Source: Geminicoccaceae bacterium
GTDB lineage: Bacteria; Pseudomonadota; Alphaproteobacteria; Geminicoccales; Geminicoccaceae
Reading direction: 5' to 3'
Assembly: GCA_020638495.1 (NCBI GenBank)
Contig: JACKIN010000012.1
Span: 60,455 to 124,454, forward strand
DNA: 64,000 nucleotides
Shown here piece after piece: positions 26,830-35,028 of the stretch. Every line of letters starts with the position of its first letter. Position 1 is the stretch's first letter. The notes under the pieces are model-generated. The model saw only the letters and a program-made list of their open reading frames with translations, did no database searches and had not been told where the DNA came from. Position numbers and translations under genes: made by a program.

Positions 26830-27546
26830 TCAGCCGCTCTTCTCGAACTGGCGATAGAGCGCATTCGCGCGGGTGAGATGATCGTGCATGGCCGCCGCCG
26901 CGGCATCGCCGTCGCCGGCGGCGATGGCATCGAGAATCCGCCGGTGCTCGGCGATGGTCAGGTCCTCCGCACCCGGCAGCCGCACCAGTTGGACATAGTA
27001 GCTGCCGAGCCAGTCGAACATGGCCTCGATGAGGGCCGGGAAGATCGGATTGCCGACCATGGCCGCGATCTCGCGGTGGAACTCCATATCGCGGGGCAGG
27101 AACGCATCGGCCTGCTGCCTCGCCGCCTCGTGGGCGGCGAAGCGCTCCTCGAGCCGTGCGACGGCCTCGGGCGTGGCGCGCTCGGCGGCGCGGCTGGCGA
27201 GGCCGGTCTCGAGGAAGAGCCGCGCGTCCTTCAGGTGGTCGAGATTGCCCGGCTCGACCTGCAGCAGATGGCGGGTGCTCGCGGCGATCTGCTCGATCAC
27301 CCGCTCGGCCGAGGGCAGCGCGACCCGCGCCCGCTCGCCATGGGTGATGGTGACGATGCCGTCCCGCTCCAGCGCCTGCAGCGCCTCGCGCACGGCCGGT
27401 CGGCCGACGCCGTAGAACTGCATGAGCTCGCGTTCGCTCGGCAACTGGTCGCCCGGCTGGAACTCGCCGGCGCGCAGGCGTTCGAGCAGACGCTCCAGCA
27501 CTTCCTGGAAGAGCTTGCGACGCTGGATGGGCGCGACGGGGGGCAT
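26830..27546 (-). CDS. GntR-family transcriptional regulator, FadR/FCD subfamily
   Basis: A 238-residue repressor-type regulator. The N-terminal winged helix-turn-helix covers about residues 10-75 (LPSERELMQFYGVGRPAVRE); the C-terminal FCD ligand-binding domain has the expected metal-ligand positions in LKDARLFLETG, MEFHREIA, TIAEHRRIL and AMHDHLTRA. FCD regulators sense sugar acids and similar organic acids. It is co-oriented with apnL and is the first gene of that unit, so it probably controls the apiose/apionate genes and itself. An ATACCA motif abuts its start codon. Confidence 0.92.
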   Translation of the reverse strand: MPPVAPIQRRKLFQEVLERLLERLRAGEFQPGDQLPSERELMQFYGVGRPAVREALQALERDGIVTITHGERARVALPSAERVIEQIAASTRHLLQVEPGNLDHLKDARLFLETGLASRAAERATPEAVARLEERFAAHEAARQQADAFLPRDMEFHREIAAMVGNPIFPALIEAMFDWLGSYYVQLVRLPGAEDLTIAEHRRILDAIAAGDGDAAAAAMHDHLTRANALYRQFEKSG

Positions 27547-27551
27547 GGTAT
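27546..27551 (-). promoter_or_regulatory. Candidate autoregulatory half-site at the gntR start
   Basis: ATACCA on the minus strand immediately precedes (and shares one base with) the gntR start codon. The same hexamer occurs 54 and 65 bases before the other two operon starts of this region. Nearby TGATG and CATCA arms (about 27550-27566) form an imperfect dyad. Evidence for binding is positional only. Confidence 0.3.
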
Positions 27552-27693
27552 GATGTCCTCCTCATCACAACTTGGCGCAACGACGGTCGCTTGCCAAGGA
27601 CCTCGACGATGGCGAAATGCCCCAATTCGGGGTCGGGCACCGTCCCTATATATGCGCGTGTGCAGTGCAGCGGATTTCCGGAGCTGAACGCCA

Positions 27694-30444
27694 GTGACCC
27701 CGACGCCCGAACCCGGCACCGAGAAGGCCCCCGGCAATGGCACGCCAGGCCCGATCGATTGGGCGGCCCTGGCGGTCGCCGCGGTGCGCACGCACCTGGG
27801 GACGCCGGACGACGGGCTGGACCCGGCGGAGGCCGCCCGCCGGCTGGCCGAGCACGGCCCCAACCGCCTGCCGGTTGCGCCCGGGCGGCCAGCCTGGCGG
27901 CGCCTGCTGGCCCAGTTCGACAATCTCCTGATCTATGTCCTCCTGGCCGCTGCAGTGCTCGCCGGCACCTTCGGTCATGCGGTCGATGCCGCCGTCATCC
28001 TCGCCGTCGTCCTCGCCAATGCGATCATCGGCTATGTTCAGGAGGGTAGGGCCGAGGACGCCCTGACCTCGATCCGCTCGATGATCGACCCGGAGGCCAC
28101 GGTCCTGCGGGGCGGCGAGCGGTTCGCCGTCGCGGCCGAGGCGATCGTGCCGGGCGATCTCGTGCTGCTGGAGGCGGGAGACCGGGTGCCGGCCGACCTG
28201 CGCCTCGTCCGCACCCGCAACCTGGCGATCGACGAGGCCGCTCTCACGGGCGAGTCGGTGCCGGTCGAGAAGTCGGTCGAGCCGACCGCCGCCGGGGCCG
28301 TGCTGGGCGAGCGTCGCTCGATGGCCTTCTCCGGCACGCTGGTCACGGCGGGACAGGGGCAGGGCCTCGTGGTGGCGACGGGCAGCCGGAGCGAGCTCGG
28401 CCGGATCAGCGCGATGATCGGCCGGGTCGAGGAGCTGAAGACGCCGCTCCTGCGGCAGATGGACCAGTTCGCCCGGCGCGTGACCTTCGTCGTGCTGGCC
28501 GTCTCCGGCCTGGTTTTCGTCCTGGCGCTGCTTCGCCAGATGCTCGCGTTGGACGAAGCCTTCATGGTGGTGGTCGGCCTCTTCGTCGCCGCCATTCCGG
28601 AGGGCCTGCCGGCGGTGATGACCATCACGCTCGCCATCGGCGTGCAGCGCATGGCGGCCCGCCACGCCATCATCAGGCGCCTGCCGGCGGTCGAGACCCT
28701 GGGTGCGGTCTCGGTGATCTGCTCGGACAAGACCGGCACGTTGACCCGCAACGAGATGACCGTGCGCTCGGTCGTGACGGCCGAGGGCATGGTCGAGGTC
28801 GCCGGCAGCGGCTACGTGCCGGAGGGCGCCTTCTGGCAGGACGGAGCCGCCTTCGATCCGGGGACCAGCCCGACACTTCAGGCGCTGGCCGAGAGCGGGC
28901 TGCTCTGCAACGACGCGGATCTTCTCCGGCGCGACGGCGGCTGGCAGATGACCGGCGATCCGATGGAGGGCGCACTGCTGGCGTTCGCCATCAAGGCCGG
29001 CCTCGACCCGGCGACGCATCGCCGCCGGCTGCGCCGCCAGGACGCCATTCCCTTCGATGCCGCACATCGCTTCATGGCGACGCTGCATGTGGAGGGGGCG
29101 GGCGATCCCAGGCGGGTGCTGGTCAAGGGGGCGCCGGAACGGCTGCTGGAGATGTGCGGCACGGTGCTCACCGCCACCGGTACGGAGCCGCTCGACCACG
29201 CGGCCTGGCAGCAGCGGATCGCGGAGCTGGCCGAGCGTGGCGAGCGGGTGCTGGCCTTCGCCTGCAAGCCGTGGCACGAGGGCGATGGCATCGACCACGC
29301 CGACCTCGACGACGGGCTCGTGCTGATCGGCCTTGCCGGCTTCATCGACCCGCCCAGGGACGAGGCGATAGCAGCGGTCGAGAGCTGTCATGCGGCCGGC
29401 ATCCGAGTCGTCATGATCACCGGCGACCACGCGCTCACCGCGCGCTCGATCGCCCGCCGCCTCGGCCTGGCCGAGAATCCCGTCGTGCTGACGGGTCGCG
29501 ACCTCGACGCCATGGACGACGCGGCGCTCGGTCGGGCGGCGCTCGAGACGCATGTCTTCGCCCGCACCACGCCGGAGCACAAGCTCCGTCTCGTCCAGGC
29601 GCTCCAGGCGGCCGGGCTGACCGTCGCCATGACGGGGGACGGGGTCAACGACGCGCCGGCCCTCAAGCGCGCCGACGTGGGCGTGGCGATGGGCCGCAAG
29701 GGGACGGCCGCGGCCCGGGACGCCAGCGAGATGGTGCTCGCCGACGACAATTTCGCCTCCATCGTGGATGCCGTGCGGGAGGGCCGGACGGTCTACGACA
29801 ACCTGACCAAGGTCATCGCCTGGACCCTGCCCACCAATGGCGGCGAGGCGCTGACGATCATCGTCGCGGTGCTCGCCGGCCTCGCCTTGCCGATCACGCC
29901 GGTGCAGATCCTCTGGGTCAACATGGTGACGGCCCTCGCCCTCGGGCTCACCCTGGCGTTCGAGCCGACCGAGCCCGGCACCATGGCGCGGCCGCCGCGG
30001 CCGGCGGGCGAGCCCCTGCTCGAGCGCGACGTGGTCTGGCGCGTCTTTTCGGTCTCGGTGCTCTTCGTGATCGGCGCCTACGGCGTCTTCTACTGGAGCA
30101 TCTCGCGGGGCCTGCCGATCGAGGCCGCGCGGACACTGGTCGTCAACGCGATCGTCGCGATGGAGATCTTCTATCTCTTCAGCGTCCGCTACGTGCACGG
30201 CGCCTCGCTGAGCTGGCGGGGCATGCTCGGCACCCGGGCGGTGCTCATCGGTGTCGCCACCGTGACCGTGCTGCAGGTGGCGTTCACCTATGCACCATGG
30301 CTGCAGCTGGCGTTCGACACGCGCGCGCTCGCGGTAGCGGACGGACTCGTGGCCGTGGCGGTGGGCGTGGCGCTCTTTGTCGTCGTCGAGGTCGAAAAGA
30401 TCGTGCGTTCCCGGGCCTGCGGGGCTATGCGACACGGCAATTGA
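27694..30444 (+). CDS. Cation-transporting P-type ATPase
   Basis: A 916-residue P-type ATPase of the Ca2+/Na+,K+/H+-pump group with an N-terminal cation-ATPase domain. Landmarks are TGES (185-188), M4 IPEGLPA (301-307), phosphorylated Asp345 in SDKTGTL, and the hinge motif TGDGVNDAP. M6 reads ILWVNMVTALALGL, lacking the Asp found in Ca2+ pumps (NLVTD), so calcium specificity is doubtful. The start is GTG 27694; TATATAT at 27647-27653 could be the -10 of the promoter. It heads a four-gene unit and is divergent from gntR. Confidence 0.92.
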   Translation: MTPTPEPGTEKAPGNGTPGPIDWAALAVAAVRTHLGTPDDGLDPAEAARRLAEHGPNRLPVAPGRPAWRRLLAQFDNLLIYVLLAAAVLAGTFGHAVDAAVILAVVLANAIIGYVQEGRAEDALTSIRSMIDPEATVLRGGERFAVAAEAIVPGDLVLLEAGDRVPADLRLVRTRNLAIDEAALTGESVPVEKSVEPTAAGAVLGERRSMAFSGTLVTAGQGQGLVVATGSRSELGRISAMIGRVEELKTPLLRQMDQFARRVTFVVLAVSGLVFVLALLRQMLALDEAFMVVVGLFVAAIPEGLPAVMTITLAIGVQRMAARHAIIRRLPAVETLGAVSVICSDKTGTLTRNEMTVRSVVTAEGMVEVAGSGYVPEGAFWQDGAAFDPGTSPTLQALAESGLLCNDADLLRRDGGWQMTGDPMEGALLAFAIKAGLDPATHRRRLRRQDAIPFDAAHRFMATLHVEGAGDPRRVLVKGAPERLLEMCGTVLTATGTEPLDHAAWQQRIAELAERGERVLAFACKPWHEGDGIDHADLDDGLVLIGLAGFIDPPRDEAIAAVESCHAAGIRVVMITGDHALTARSIARRLGLAENPVVLTGRDLDAMDDAALGRAALETHVFARTTPEHKLRLVQALQAAGLTVAMTGDGVNDAPALKRADVGVAMGRKGTAAARDASEMVLADDNFASIVDAVREGRTVYDNLTKVIAWTLPTNGGEALTIIVAVLAGLALPITPVQILWVNMVTALALGLTLAFEPTEPGTMARPPRPAGEPLLERDVVWRVFSVSVLFVIGAYGVFYWSISRGLPIEAARTLVVNAIVAMEIFYLFSVRYVHGASLSWRGMLGTRAVLIGVATVTVLQVAFTYAPWLQLAFDTRALAVADGLVAVAVGVALFVVVEVEKIVRSRACGAMRHGN

Positions 30445-30466
30445 AACCCGAGGAAGTGCACGACCG

Positions 30467-31588
30467 ATGTTGCATGTCGACATACCGACCCTTGCCGAGA
30501 TCAGCAGGCTGGCCGAGGCGCGGGGCGAGGCCCGCATCTCGATCTACCTGCCGACCACGCCCCTGACGCAGGAGGCCGAGGCCGACCGCATCGCCCTGAA
30601 GAACCTGGGCGATGCGGCCATCGAGCAGCTCACGGAAGCCGGTTGCGACAAGCGGCAGATATGGCCGATCGAGGAGCAGCTCGAGGCGCTGCACGACGAC
30701 GACGAGTTCTGGCGGCTGCAGGCCCGCAGCCTGGCGGTGTTCCTGACGCCCGAGCGGCACTGGACGTTCCGGCTGCCGAACAGCCTGCAGGCCACCGTGC
30801 AGGTTTCCGACCGCTTCCATCTCAAGCCGCTGCTGCGGGCCGTGACCTTCCCCAACGAGGCGCTCGTGCTGGCGCTCTCGCAGAACGAGGTGCGGTTGGT
30901 CGAGGTGTTCGCCGAGCTGCCGCCGCAGGAGGTCAAGGTGCCCGGCATGCCGAAGGACGCGCCGAGCGCCGTCGGCAAGGCGACGATCGGCCATCGCTCG
31001 CCGGCCGGCCGGCTGCACGGCTCGGAGGGCGAGAAGGTGCGTCTGCGGCAATTCGCGCGGGCGGTGAACGGCGCCCTGCGCCCGCTCCTGTCGGGCCGCG
31101 AGACGCCGCTCGTCCTGGCCTCCACGCGACCGGTCGACGACATCTTCCGCTCGGTCAACACCTACCCGCATCTCGTCGACCCGCAGATCACCAAGAGCCC
31201 GGACAAGATGACGGATCTCGAGCTGGCGGAGGCGGCGCGGCCGCTTCTGGACCAGTTCTACGCGGCCCAGGTCGAGGAGCTGCGACAGCTCTACGCCGTC
31301 CGCGACAGCCAGGGCCGGGCGACCACCGACATCGCCCAGGCGGCGCGCGCCGCCACCTTCGGCGCCATCGATTCGCTCCTGGTCGACATCGACGACGTGG
31401 TGCCCGGCTGGGTCGACGAGACCGACGGCGCGGTGCGCTTCGCCGACGGCGAGGATGCCACCTCGTATGGCGTGGTCGACGAGATCGCGGTGCGGGCGAT
31501 GGGCAATGGCGCCAGGGTGCTGGGCGTGCGCAAGGCCGACCTGCCGGAGGGTGCGTCGCTGGCCGCGATCCTGCGCTACCCGCTCTAG
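30467..31588 (+). CDS. Bacterial archaeo-eukaryotic release factor-like (baeRF) protein
   Basis: A 373-residue cytosolic protein resembling baeRF families: the N-terminal segment ARISIYLPTTP with following charged helices, the middle ALVLALSQNEVRLVEVF, and a C-terminal domain with ATFGAIDSLLVD and YGVVDEIAVRAM. baeRF proteins share the eRF1/Pelota core fold and are thought to act on ribosomes or in defence, but few are characterised. It starts 22 bases after the P-type ATPase gene and is probably co-transcribed. Catalytic capacity (a GGQ-type motif) is not evident. Confidence 0.75.
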   Translation: MLHVDIPTLAEISRLAEARGEARISIYLPTTPLTQEAEADRIALKNLGDAAIEQLTEAGCDKRQIWPIEEQLEALHDDDEFWRLQARSLAVFLTPERHWTFRLPNSLQATVQVSDRFHLKPLLRAVTFPNEALVLALSQNEVRLVEVFAELPPQEVKVPGMPKDAPSAVGKATIGHRSPAGRLHGSEGEKVRLRQFARAVNGALRPLLSGRETPLVLASTRPVDDIFRSVNTYPHLVDPQITKSPDKMTDLELAEAARPLLDQFYAAQVEELRQLYAVRDSQGRATTDIAQAARAATFGAIDSLLVDIDDVVPGWVDETDGAVRFADGEDATSYGVVDEIAVRAMGNGARVLGVRKADLPEGASLAAILRYPL

Positions 31589-31603
31589 CGCGGCGGCATC
31601 GCC

Positions 31604-32785
31604 GTGCCCCGGCTCGACCGTGCCTACAAGGTGGCGGAGATGCGCCGGCAGGCGCGGCGCGTGCTGCCGCGCCCGGTCTTCGACTTCGCCGATGGCGGGG
31701 CGGAGGACGAGCGGACGCTCGGGCGCAACGAGGCTGCCTTCGAGGACGTCTCGCTGCTGCCGCGGCCGCTCGAGGGGGCGGCGGAGCGGGATCTCTCGAT
31801 CGAGCTCTTCGGCCGCCGCCTCTCGATGCCCCTGATGATCGGGCCGACCGGCCTCGCCGGGCTCTTCTGGCCCGGCGGCGAGCTCTGCGCCGCGCGGGCC
31901 GCGACCGCGGCCGGCACGGCCTACTGCCTCAGCCACGGCTCGGTCTGCACCCTGGAAGCGCTGGCCGAGACCGGTGCGGCGCCACGCTGGATGCAGGTCT
32001 TCGTCTATCGCGACCGGGGCTTCACCCGCGAGCTGACGGATCGCGCGGCCGCCGCCGGCTATGACGCGCTGGTGCTGACCATCGACAACCAGCTCCTCGG
32101 CAAGCGCGAGCGCGACATCGTCAACGGCTTCGGCATCCCGCCGCGCTTCGCCCCGCTCGATCTCCTGGGCATGGCGACGCGGCTGCCCTGGCTCTGGCGG
32201 ATGCGCGACGTGCTGAGGACGCTCACCTTCGGCAACTATGTCCGCGCCGGCCGGCCCTCCGACATCCGCACGCTCGCCGGCAGCATGGCCGGCCTGCTCG
32301 ACCCGGCGATGAGCTGGCGGGACGTCGAGGCGCTGCGTCAGCACTGGCAGGGCCCCCTGGTGCTCAAGGGGGTGCTGCACCCGGACGAGGCGCGGCGGGC
32401 CATCGAGCACGGCATCGACGGGATCATCGTCTCGAACCACGGCGGCCGCCAGCTCGACGGGGCGGCCGCCTCGCTCGATGCCCTGCCGCGGATCGTCGAG
32501 GCCGTCGAGGGGCGCATGGCCGTCCTGCTCGACGGCGGCGTGCGCCGCGGCAGCCACGTGCTCAAGGCCCTGGCGCTGGGCGCCACCTGCTGCCTGATCG
32601 GCCGCCCGCAGCTCTGGGGCCTGGCGGTCGGCGGCGAGGCGGGCGTGGCCAGGGTCCTCGAGCTGCTGCGCCAGGAGCTCGACCGCGCCATGGGGCTCTG
32701 CGGCGTCGGGCGCATCGCCGACATCGGCCCGGAGCTCCTGGCCGGCCCCGGCAACGCGATCATTCCAAAGGACAGAAGAACATGA
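31604..32785 (+). CDS. FMN-dependent alpha-hydroxy-acid oxidase/dehydrogenase
   Basis: A 393-residue TIM-barrel flavoprotein of the glycolate oxidase/L-lactate dehydrogenase family. Key sites are PTGLAGLFWPGGE (FMN region), QVFVYRDRG, Lys255 (VLKGV), catalytic His279 and Arg282 (SNHGGRQLDGA), and LDGGVRRGSHVLKALALGA (FMN phosphate). It oxidises a 2-hydroxy acid to the 2-oxo acid; glycolate, lactate and mandelate are all possible. The start is GTG 31604, 15 bases after the baeRF stop. It ends in an ATGA overlap with the RraA-like gene, a strong sign of linked function. Confidence 0.92.
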   Translation: MPRLDRAYKVAEMRRQARRVLPRPVFDFADGGAEDERTLGRNEAAFEDVSLLPRPLEGAAERDLSIELFGRRLSMPLMIGPTGLAGLFWPGGELCAARAATAAGTAYCLSHGSVCTLEALAETGAAPRWMQVFVYRDRGFTRELTDRAAAAGYDALVLTIDNQLLGKRERDIVNGFGIPPRFAPLDLLGMATRLPWLWRMRDVLRTLTFGNYVRAGRPSDIRTLAGSMAGLLDPAMSWRDVEALRQHWQGPLVLKGVLHPDEARRAIEHGIDGIIVSNHGGRQLDGAAASLDALPRIVEAVEGRMAVLLDGGVRRGSHVLKALALGATCCLIGRPQLWGLAVGGEAGVARVLELLRQELDRAMGLCGVGRIADIGPELLAGPGNAIIPKDRRT

Positions 32786-33483
32786 TCGACGAAGTCCCGC
32801 TGCTGACCATCCGCCGCCGCTTCAGCCGGCCGAGCGCCGACCAGGTGGCGGCCTTCCAGGGGCTGCCGACAGGCTTCGTCGCCGATGCGCTGCTGGCGGC
32901 ACGGGGCGGTGGCAAGAGCGCCCTCGACGGGCGGGTCAAGCCGATTGCCGAAAGCGGCCCGTTCTGCGGCGTCGTGGTGCCCTGCGAGGCCGGCCCGGCT
33001 GACAATCTAGCCGTCTTCGGCGCTCTCGATATCGCCCAGCCGGGCGACGTGGTCATCGCCGGCACCGACTTCTTCACCGAGGCCGCGATCATCGGCGATC
33101 TCCTGCTCGGCATGCTGCAGAACAAGGGTGTGGTGGCTTTCGTCACGGACGGCTTCGTGCGCGACATCGTCGGCCTTCGGGCCGTCGGCCTGCCCTGCTA
33201 TGCGTCGGGTGTCACGCCGAACTCGCCGGCGAAGAACGGGCCGGGCACGGTCGGCCTGCCCGTCCAGGTGGGCGGCGTCCTCGTCGGGCCGGGCGACATC
33301 GCGGTCGGCGACGAGGACGGCGTGGTGGTGGTGCCGCACGCCATGATCGCCGCCACCATCGACAAGCTGCCGGCGATCAAGGCGGCCGAGGCGACCATGG
33401 ACGCGCGGGTCAAGGGCGGGCTGAAGCAGCCCGATTTCTGGGCGGCGCTGAGCGGCTCCGGGCGGTTTCGCGAGGTCGACTGA
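32782..33483 (+). CDS. RraA family protein (HMG/CHA aldolase-like)
   Basis: A 233-residue RraA/MenG-like protein. Family members are 4-hydroxy-4-methyl-2-oxoglutarate aldolases, oxaloacetate decarboxylases, or, in enterobacteria, RNase E inhibitors. The metal/substrate signature is visible as the GD pair in QPGDVVIAGTDFFTEA and the Arg-Asp in VTDGFVRDIVGLRAVGLP. Translational coupling to the hydroxy-acid oxidase suggests it cleaves or decarboxylates the 2-oxo acid formed there; that is inference. Last gene of the unit. Confidence 0.88.
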   Translation: MIDEVPLLTIRRRFSRPSADQVAAFQGLPTGFVADALLAARGGGKSALDGRVKPIAESGPFCGVVVPCEAGPADNLAVFGALDIAQPGDVVIAGTDFFTEAAIIGDLLLGMLQNKGVVAFVTDGFVRDIVGLRAVGLPCYASGVTPNSPAKNGPGTVGLPVQVGGVLVGPGDIAVGDEDGVVVVPHAMIAATIDKLPAIKAAEATMDARVKGGLKQPDFWAALSGSGRFREVD

Positions 33484-33676
33484 GCCCCGGGCGATGGCGT
33501 CTCATCCGGTCGTGCCCTGGAATGGTGACAGGATCGTATTCCTAGCACAGGCAGCGCGCGAAGGCAAGCCCGTCTCCGGTTCGCTCGGCATTTCTCGATT
33601 TCCTGGCCGACCAGCCGCCGAGAGAAGCTGCACGAGGAGCGAAAAAGCCGGCTGCGACAAAGGCTTGGCTGCCGCC

Positions 33677-33780
33677 GGGTTCGTTGGCGAGAACGCGGGT
33701 TCGTTCGTCGATTCCTCGGGTTCGGTCGTCGTTTTGCCGGGATCGTTCGTCGAATCGCCGGGTTCGCTCGTCGGCGCCTG
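33677..33780. repeat. 21-bp degenerate tandem repeat, 4-5 units
   Basis: Units with a GGGTTCGTTCGTCG-like core begin at about 33677, 33697, 33718, 33739 and 33760; the last four are spaced exactly 21 bases, the first is degenerate. Read on the plus strand the period is seven codons (GSFVxSP-like), but no convincing gene contains it. It lies in the 600-base non-coding region after the RraA-like gene. Confidence 0.75.
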
Positions 33781-33794
33781 TTGCAGGAATCGCG

Positions 33795-33908
33795 ACATTT
33801 CGGCTCGAATGTCGCATCAGACGCGCCATAACGATTGCTTATGGCGCGTCTGATGCGACATCGGCGGCGCGAATGTTGCAGAATATGCGCCAACCCGAGC
33901 CGAAATGT
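33795..33908. repeat. Nested inverted repeat with perfect 23-bp inner stem
   Basis: Inner arms 33809-33831 and 33839-33861 are perfect 23-bp reverse complements around a 7-base loop. Outer arms 33795-33807 and 33896-33908 are perfect 13-bp reverse complements. The structure is too long and lacks a T-run for an ordinary terminator. It resembles REP/BIME-type or small non-autonomous palindromic elements. No transposase gene is nearby. Confidence 0.85.
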
Positions 33909-33932
33909 TGCATCGGACGCACCAACCCGAGC
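33870..33932 (+). repeat. Two related direct copies of the palindrome arm
   Basis: 33870-33900 and 33902-33932 are direct copies sharing ATGTTGCA, a GC(G/A)CCAACCCGAGC end and similar length (30-31 bases). Both also resemble the arm at 33807-33831 (GAATGTCGCATCAGACGC). The motif is therefore present three times forward and once inverted within 130 bases, as in clustered dispersed palindromic repeats. Confidence 0.65.
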
Positions 33933-34081
33933 GCTCGCGCGCGCTTTTCGGGCCGGCGAGGCGGCTTGGGGGCGATCGCGTCGAGGGTGCCATAAGCGTT
34001 CGTGATGGGGCCCTTGGACGGGACCTGGGGAGCTGGGGGTGTCTGCAACGACCGACAGCTCGATCCAGAAGGGGATGCGGC

Positions 34082-34474
34082 ATGGCTGAGCTCACCGGCG
34101 GCTGCCTTTGCGGCAAGGTTCGAATCGTGGCGTCGGGGCGGCCCTATCGGGTCGGCCTTTGCCACTGCCTCGATTGCCGCAAGCATCATGGCGCCCTTTT
34201 CCAGGCAACCGCGATCTTCCCCGAGGAGGCGGTGACGATCGAGGGCGAGACCCGCGACTATGCCGGGCGGTGCTTCTGCCCCCGCTGCGGCTCGTCGGTC
34301 TTCGCCCGCACCGGCGACGAGATCGAGGTGAGCCTGGGGTGCCTCGATTCCCCCGATCAGCTGATGCCGACCTACGAGAGCTGGATCGTCCGCCGCGAGG
34401 CCTGGCTGCCGCCTTTTCCGCTCAGGCGAAGCTACGTACGTGATCGCGAGGCCACCGGTCGCTTCGAGACGTAG
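34082..34474 (+). CDS. GFA family (CENP-V/glutathione-dependent formaldehyde-activating-like) protein
   Basis: A 130-residue zinc-binding protein. The metal cysteines are in GGCLCGKVR, CHCLDCRKHHG and CFCPRCGSSVF, in the order typical of the GFA fold. Despite the family name, most members have unknown substrates; some bind glutathione adducts. GGGGATG upstream of ATG 34082 supports the start and excludes a 59-codon open extension into the repeat region. It ends three bases from the convergent membrane-protein gene. Confidence 0.9.
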   Translation: MAELTGGCLCGKVRIVASGRPYRVGLCHCLDCRKHHGALFQATAIFPEEAVTIEGETRDYAGRCFCPRCGSSVFARTGDEIEVSLGCLDSPDQLMPTYESWIVRREAWLPPFPLRRSYVRDREATGRFET

Positions 34475-34477
34475 GTT

Positions 34478-34954
34478 TCAAGCCCGGTCGCGGCGGCGCA
34501 GCACGGCCAGGATCAGGGCGCACATGGCGAGGAGCTGGAAGCCGGCGCCGGCTAGGTGGGAGTATTCCCACTGCGCCCGCAGCGCCTCCCAGGTCTCGGG
34601 CTGCACCGTCCAGCTCTCGGTCGCCCGGTTGGCCGGGAAGGTCCAGACCCAGAAGACGACCTGCGCCGCGATCAGGCTGGCCAGGGCGACGAGCGTCGGC
34701 CGGGCGACGCGGCCCTGCCGGCGGTGAAGGTAGAGGACCCAGAGGATGCCGAGGAGCTGGACGGCCAGCACGATGGCCAGCCGGTTCCAGCCGAGATAGA
34801 TGGCCTGCGCCGTGAAATAGGCGTCGCGCGCCATGACGATCTTGTTCGGCAGCGCATAGGCATGGGCGAGGGCGCCGCCCAGCGCCATGGCCGTCGCCAG
34901 CAGGGCGACGAAGAAGGCGGTGTCACGGAAAATCGAGCGGTCGGATTCTGCCAT
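34478..34954 (-). CDS. Four-helix membrane protein, DUF1772-like
   Basis: A 158-residue inner-membrane protein with hydrophobic segments near residues 10-30, 52-76, 85-108 and 132-152. The segment NRATESWTVQPETWEALRAQWEYSHLAGAG (read in parts: NRATESWTV, WEALRAQWEYSH) resembles proteins of the DUF1772/anthrone-oxygenase-like group. No function can be given. Start ATG 34954 removes an arginine-rich extension. It is 74 bases downstream of trpE on the same strand. Confidence 0.7.
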   Translation of the reverse strand: MAESDRSIFRDTAFFVALLATAMALGGALAHAYALPNKIVMARDAYFTAQAIYLGWNRLAIVLAVQLLGILWVLYLHRRQGRVARPTLVALASLIAAQVVFWVWTFPANRATESWTVQPETWEALRAQWEYSHLAGAGFQLLAMCALILAVLRRRDRA

Positions 34955-35028
34955 GGCTCGCGCCGGCGTGCTGTTGCCGGAGAGCTTCAACCGCCGGCAC
35001 CGCACGGGGTTCCCGGCGCGGAGCGGCG

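Noticed and set aside
24838..27687. A 949-codon plus-strand open frame opposite apnL and gntR
   Set aside because: No family resemblance, glycine/aspartate/alanine-rich; the minus strand carries two coherent genes with ribosome binding sites.
27646..30537. A 963-codon minus-strand open frame opposite the P-type ATPase gene
   Set aside because: Composition is a typical antisense shadow (His/Arg/Asp-rich) and the plus strand encodes a complete P-type ATPase.
33494..33853. A 119-codon plus-strand gene containing the heptad repeat
   Set aside because: No ribosome binding site, no conserved start, and it runs through the palindromic element; more likely non-coding.
33677..33932. Possible CRISPR array
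   Set aside because: The 21-bp units are adjacent without unique spacers, the palindromic copies are irregularly spaced, and no cas genes are present.
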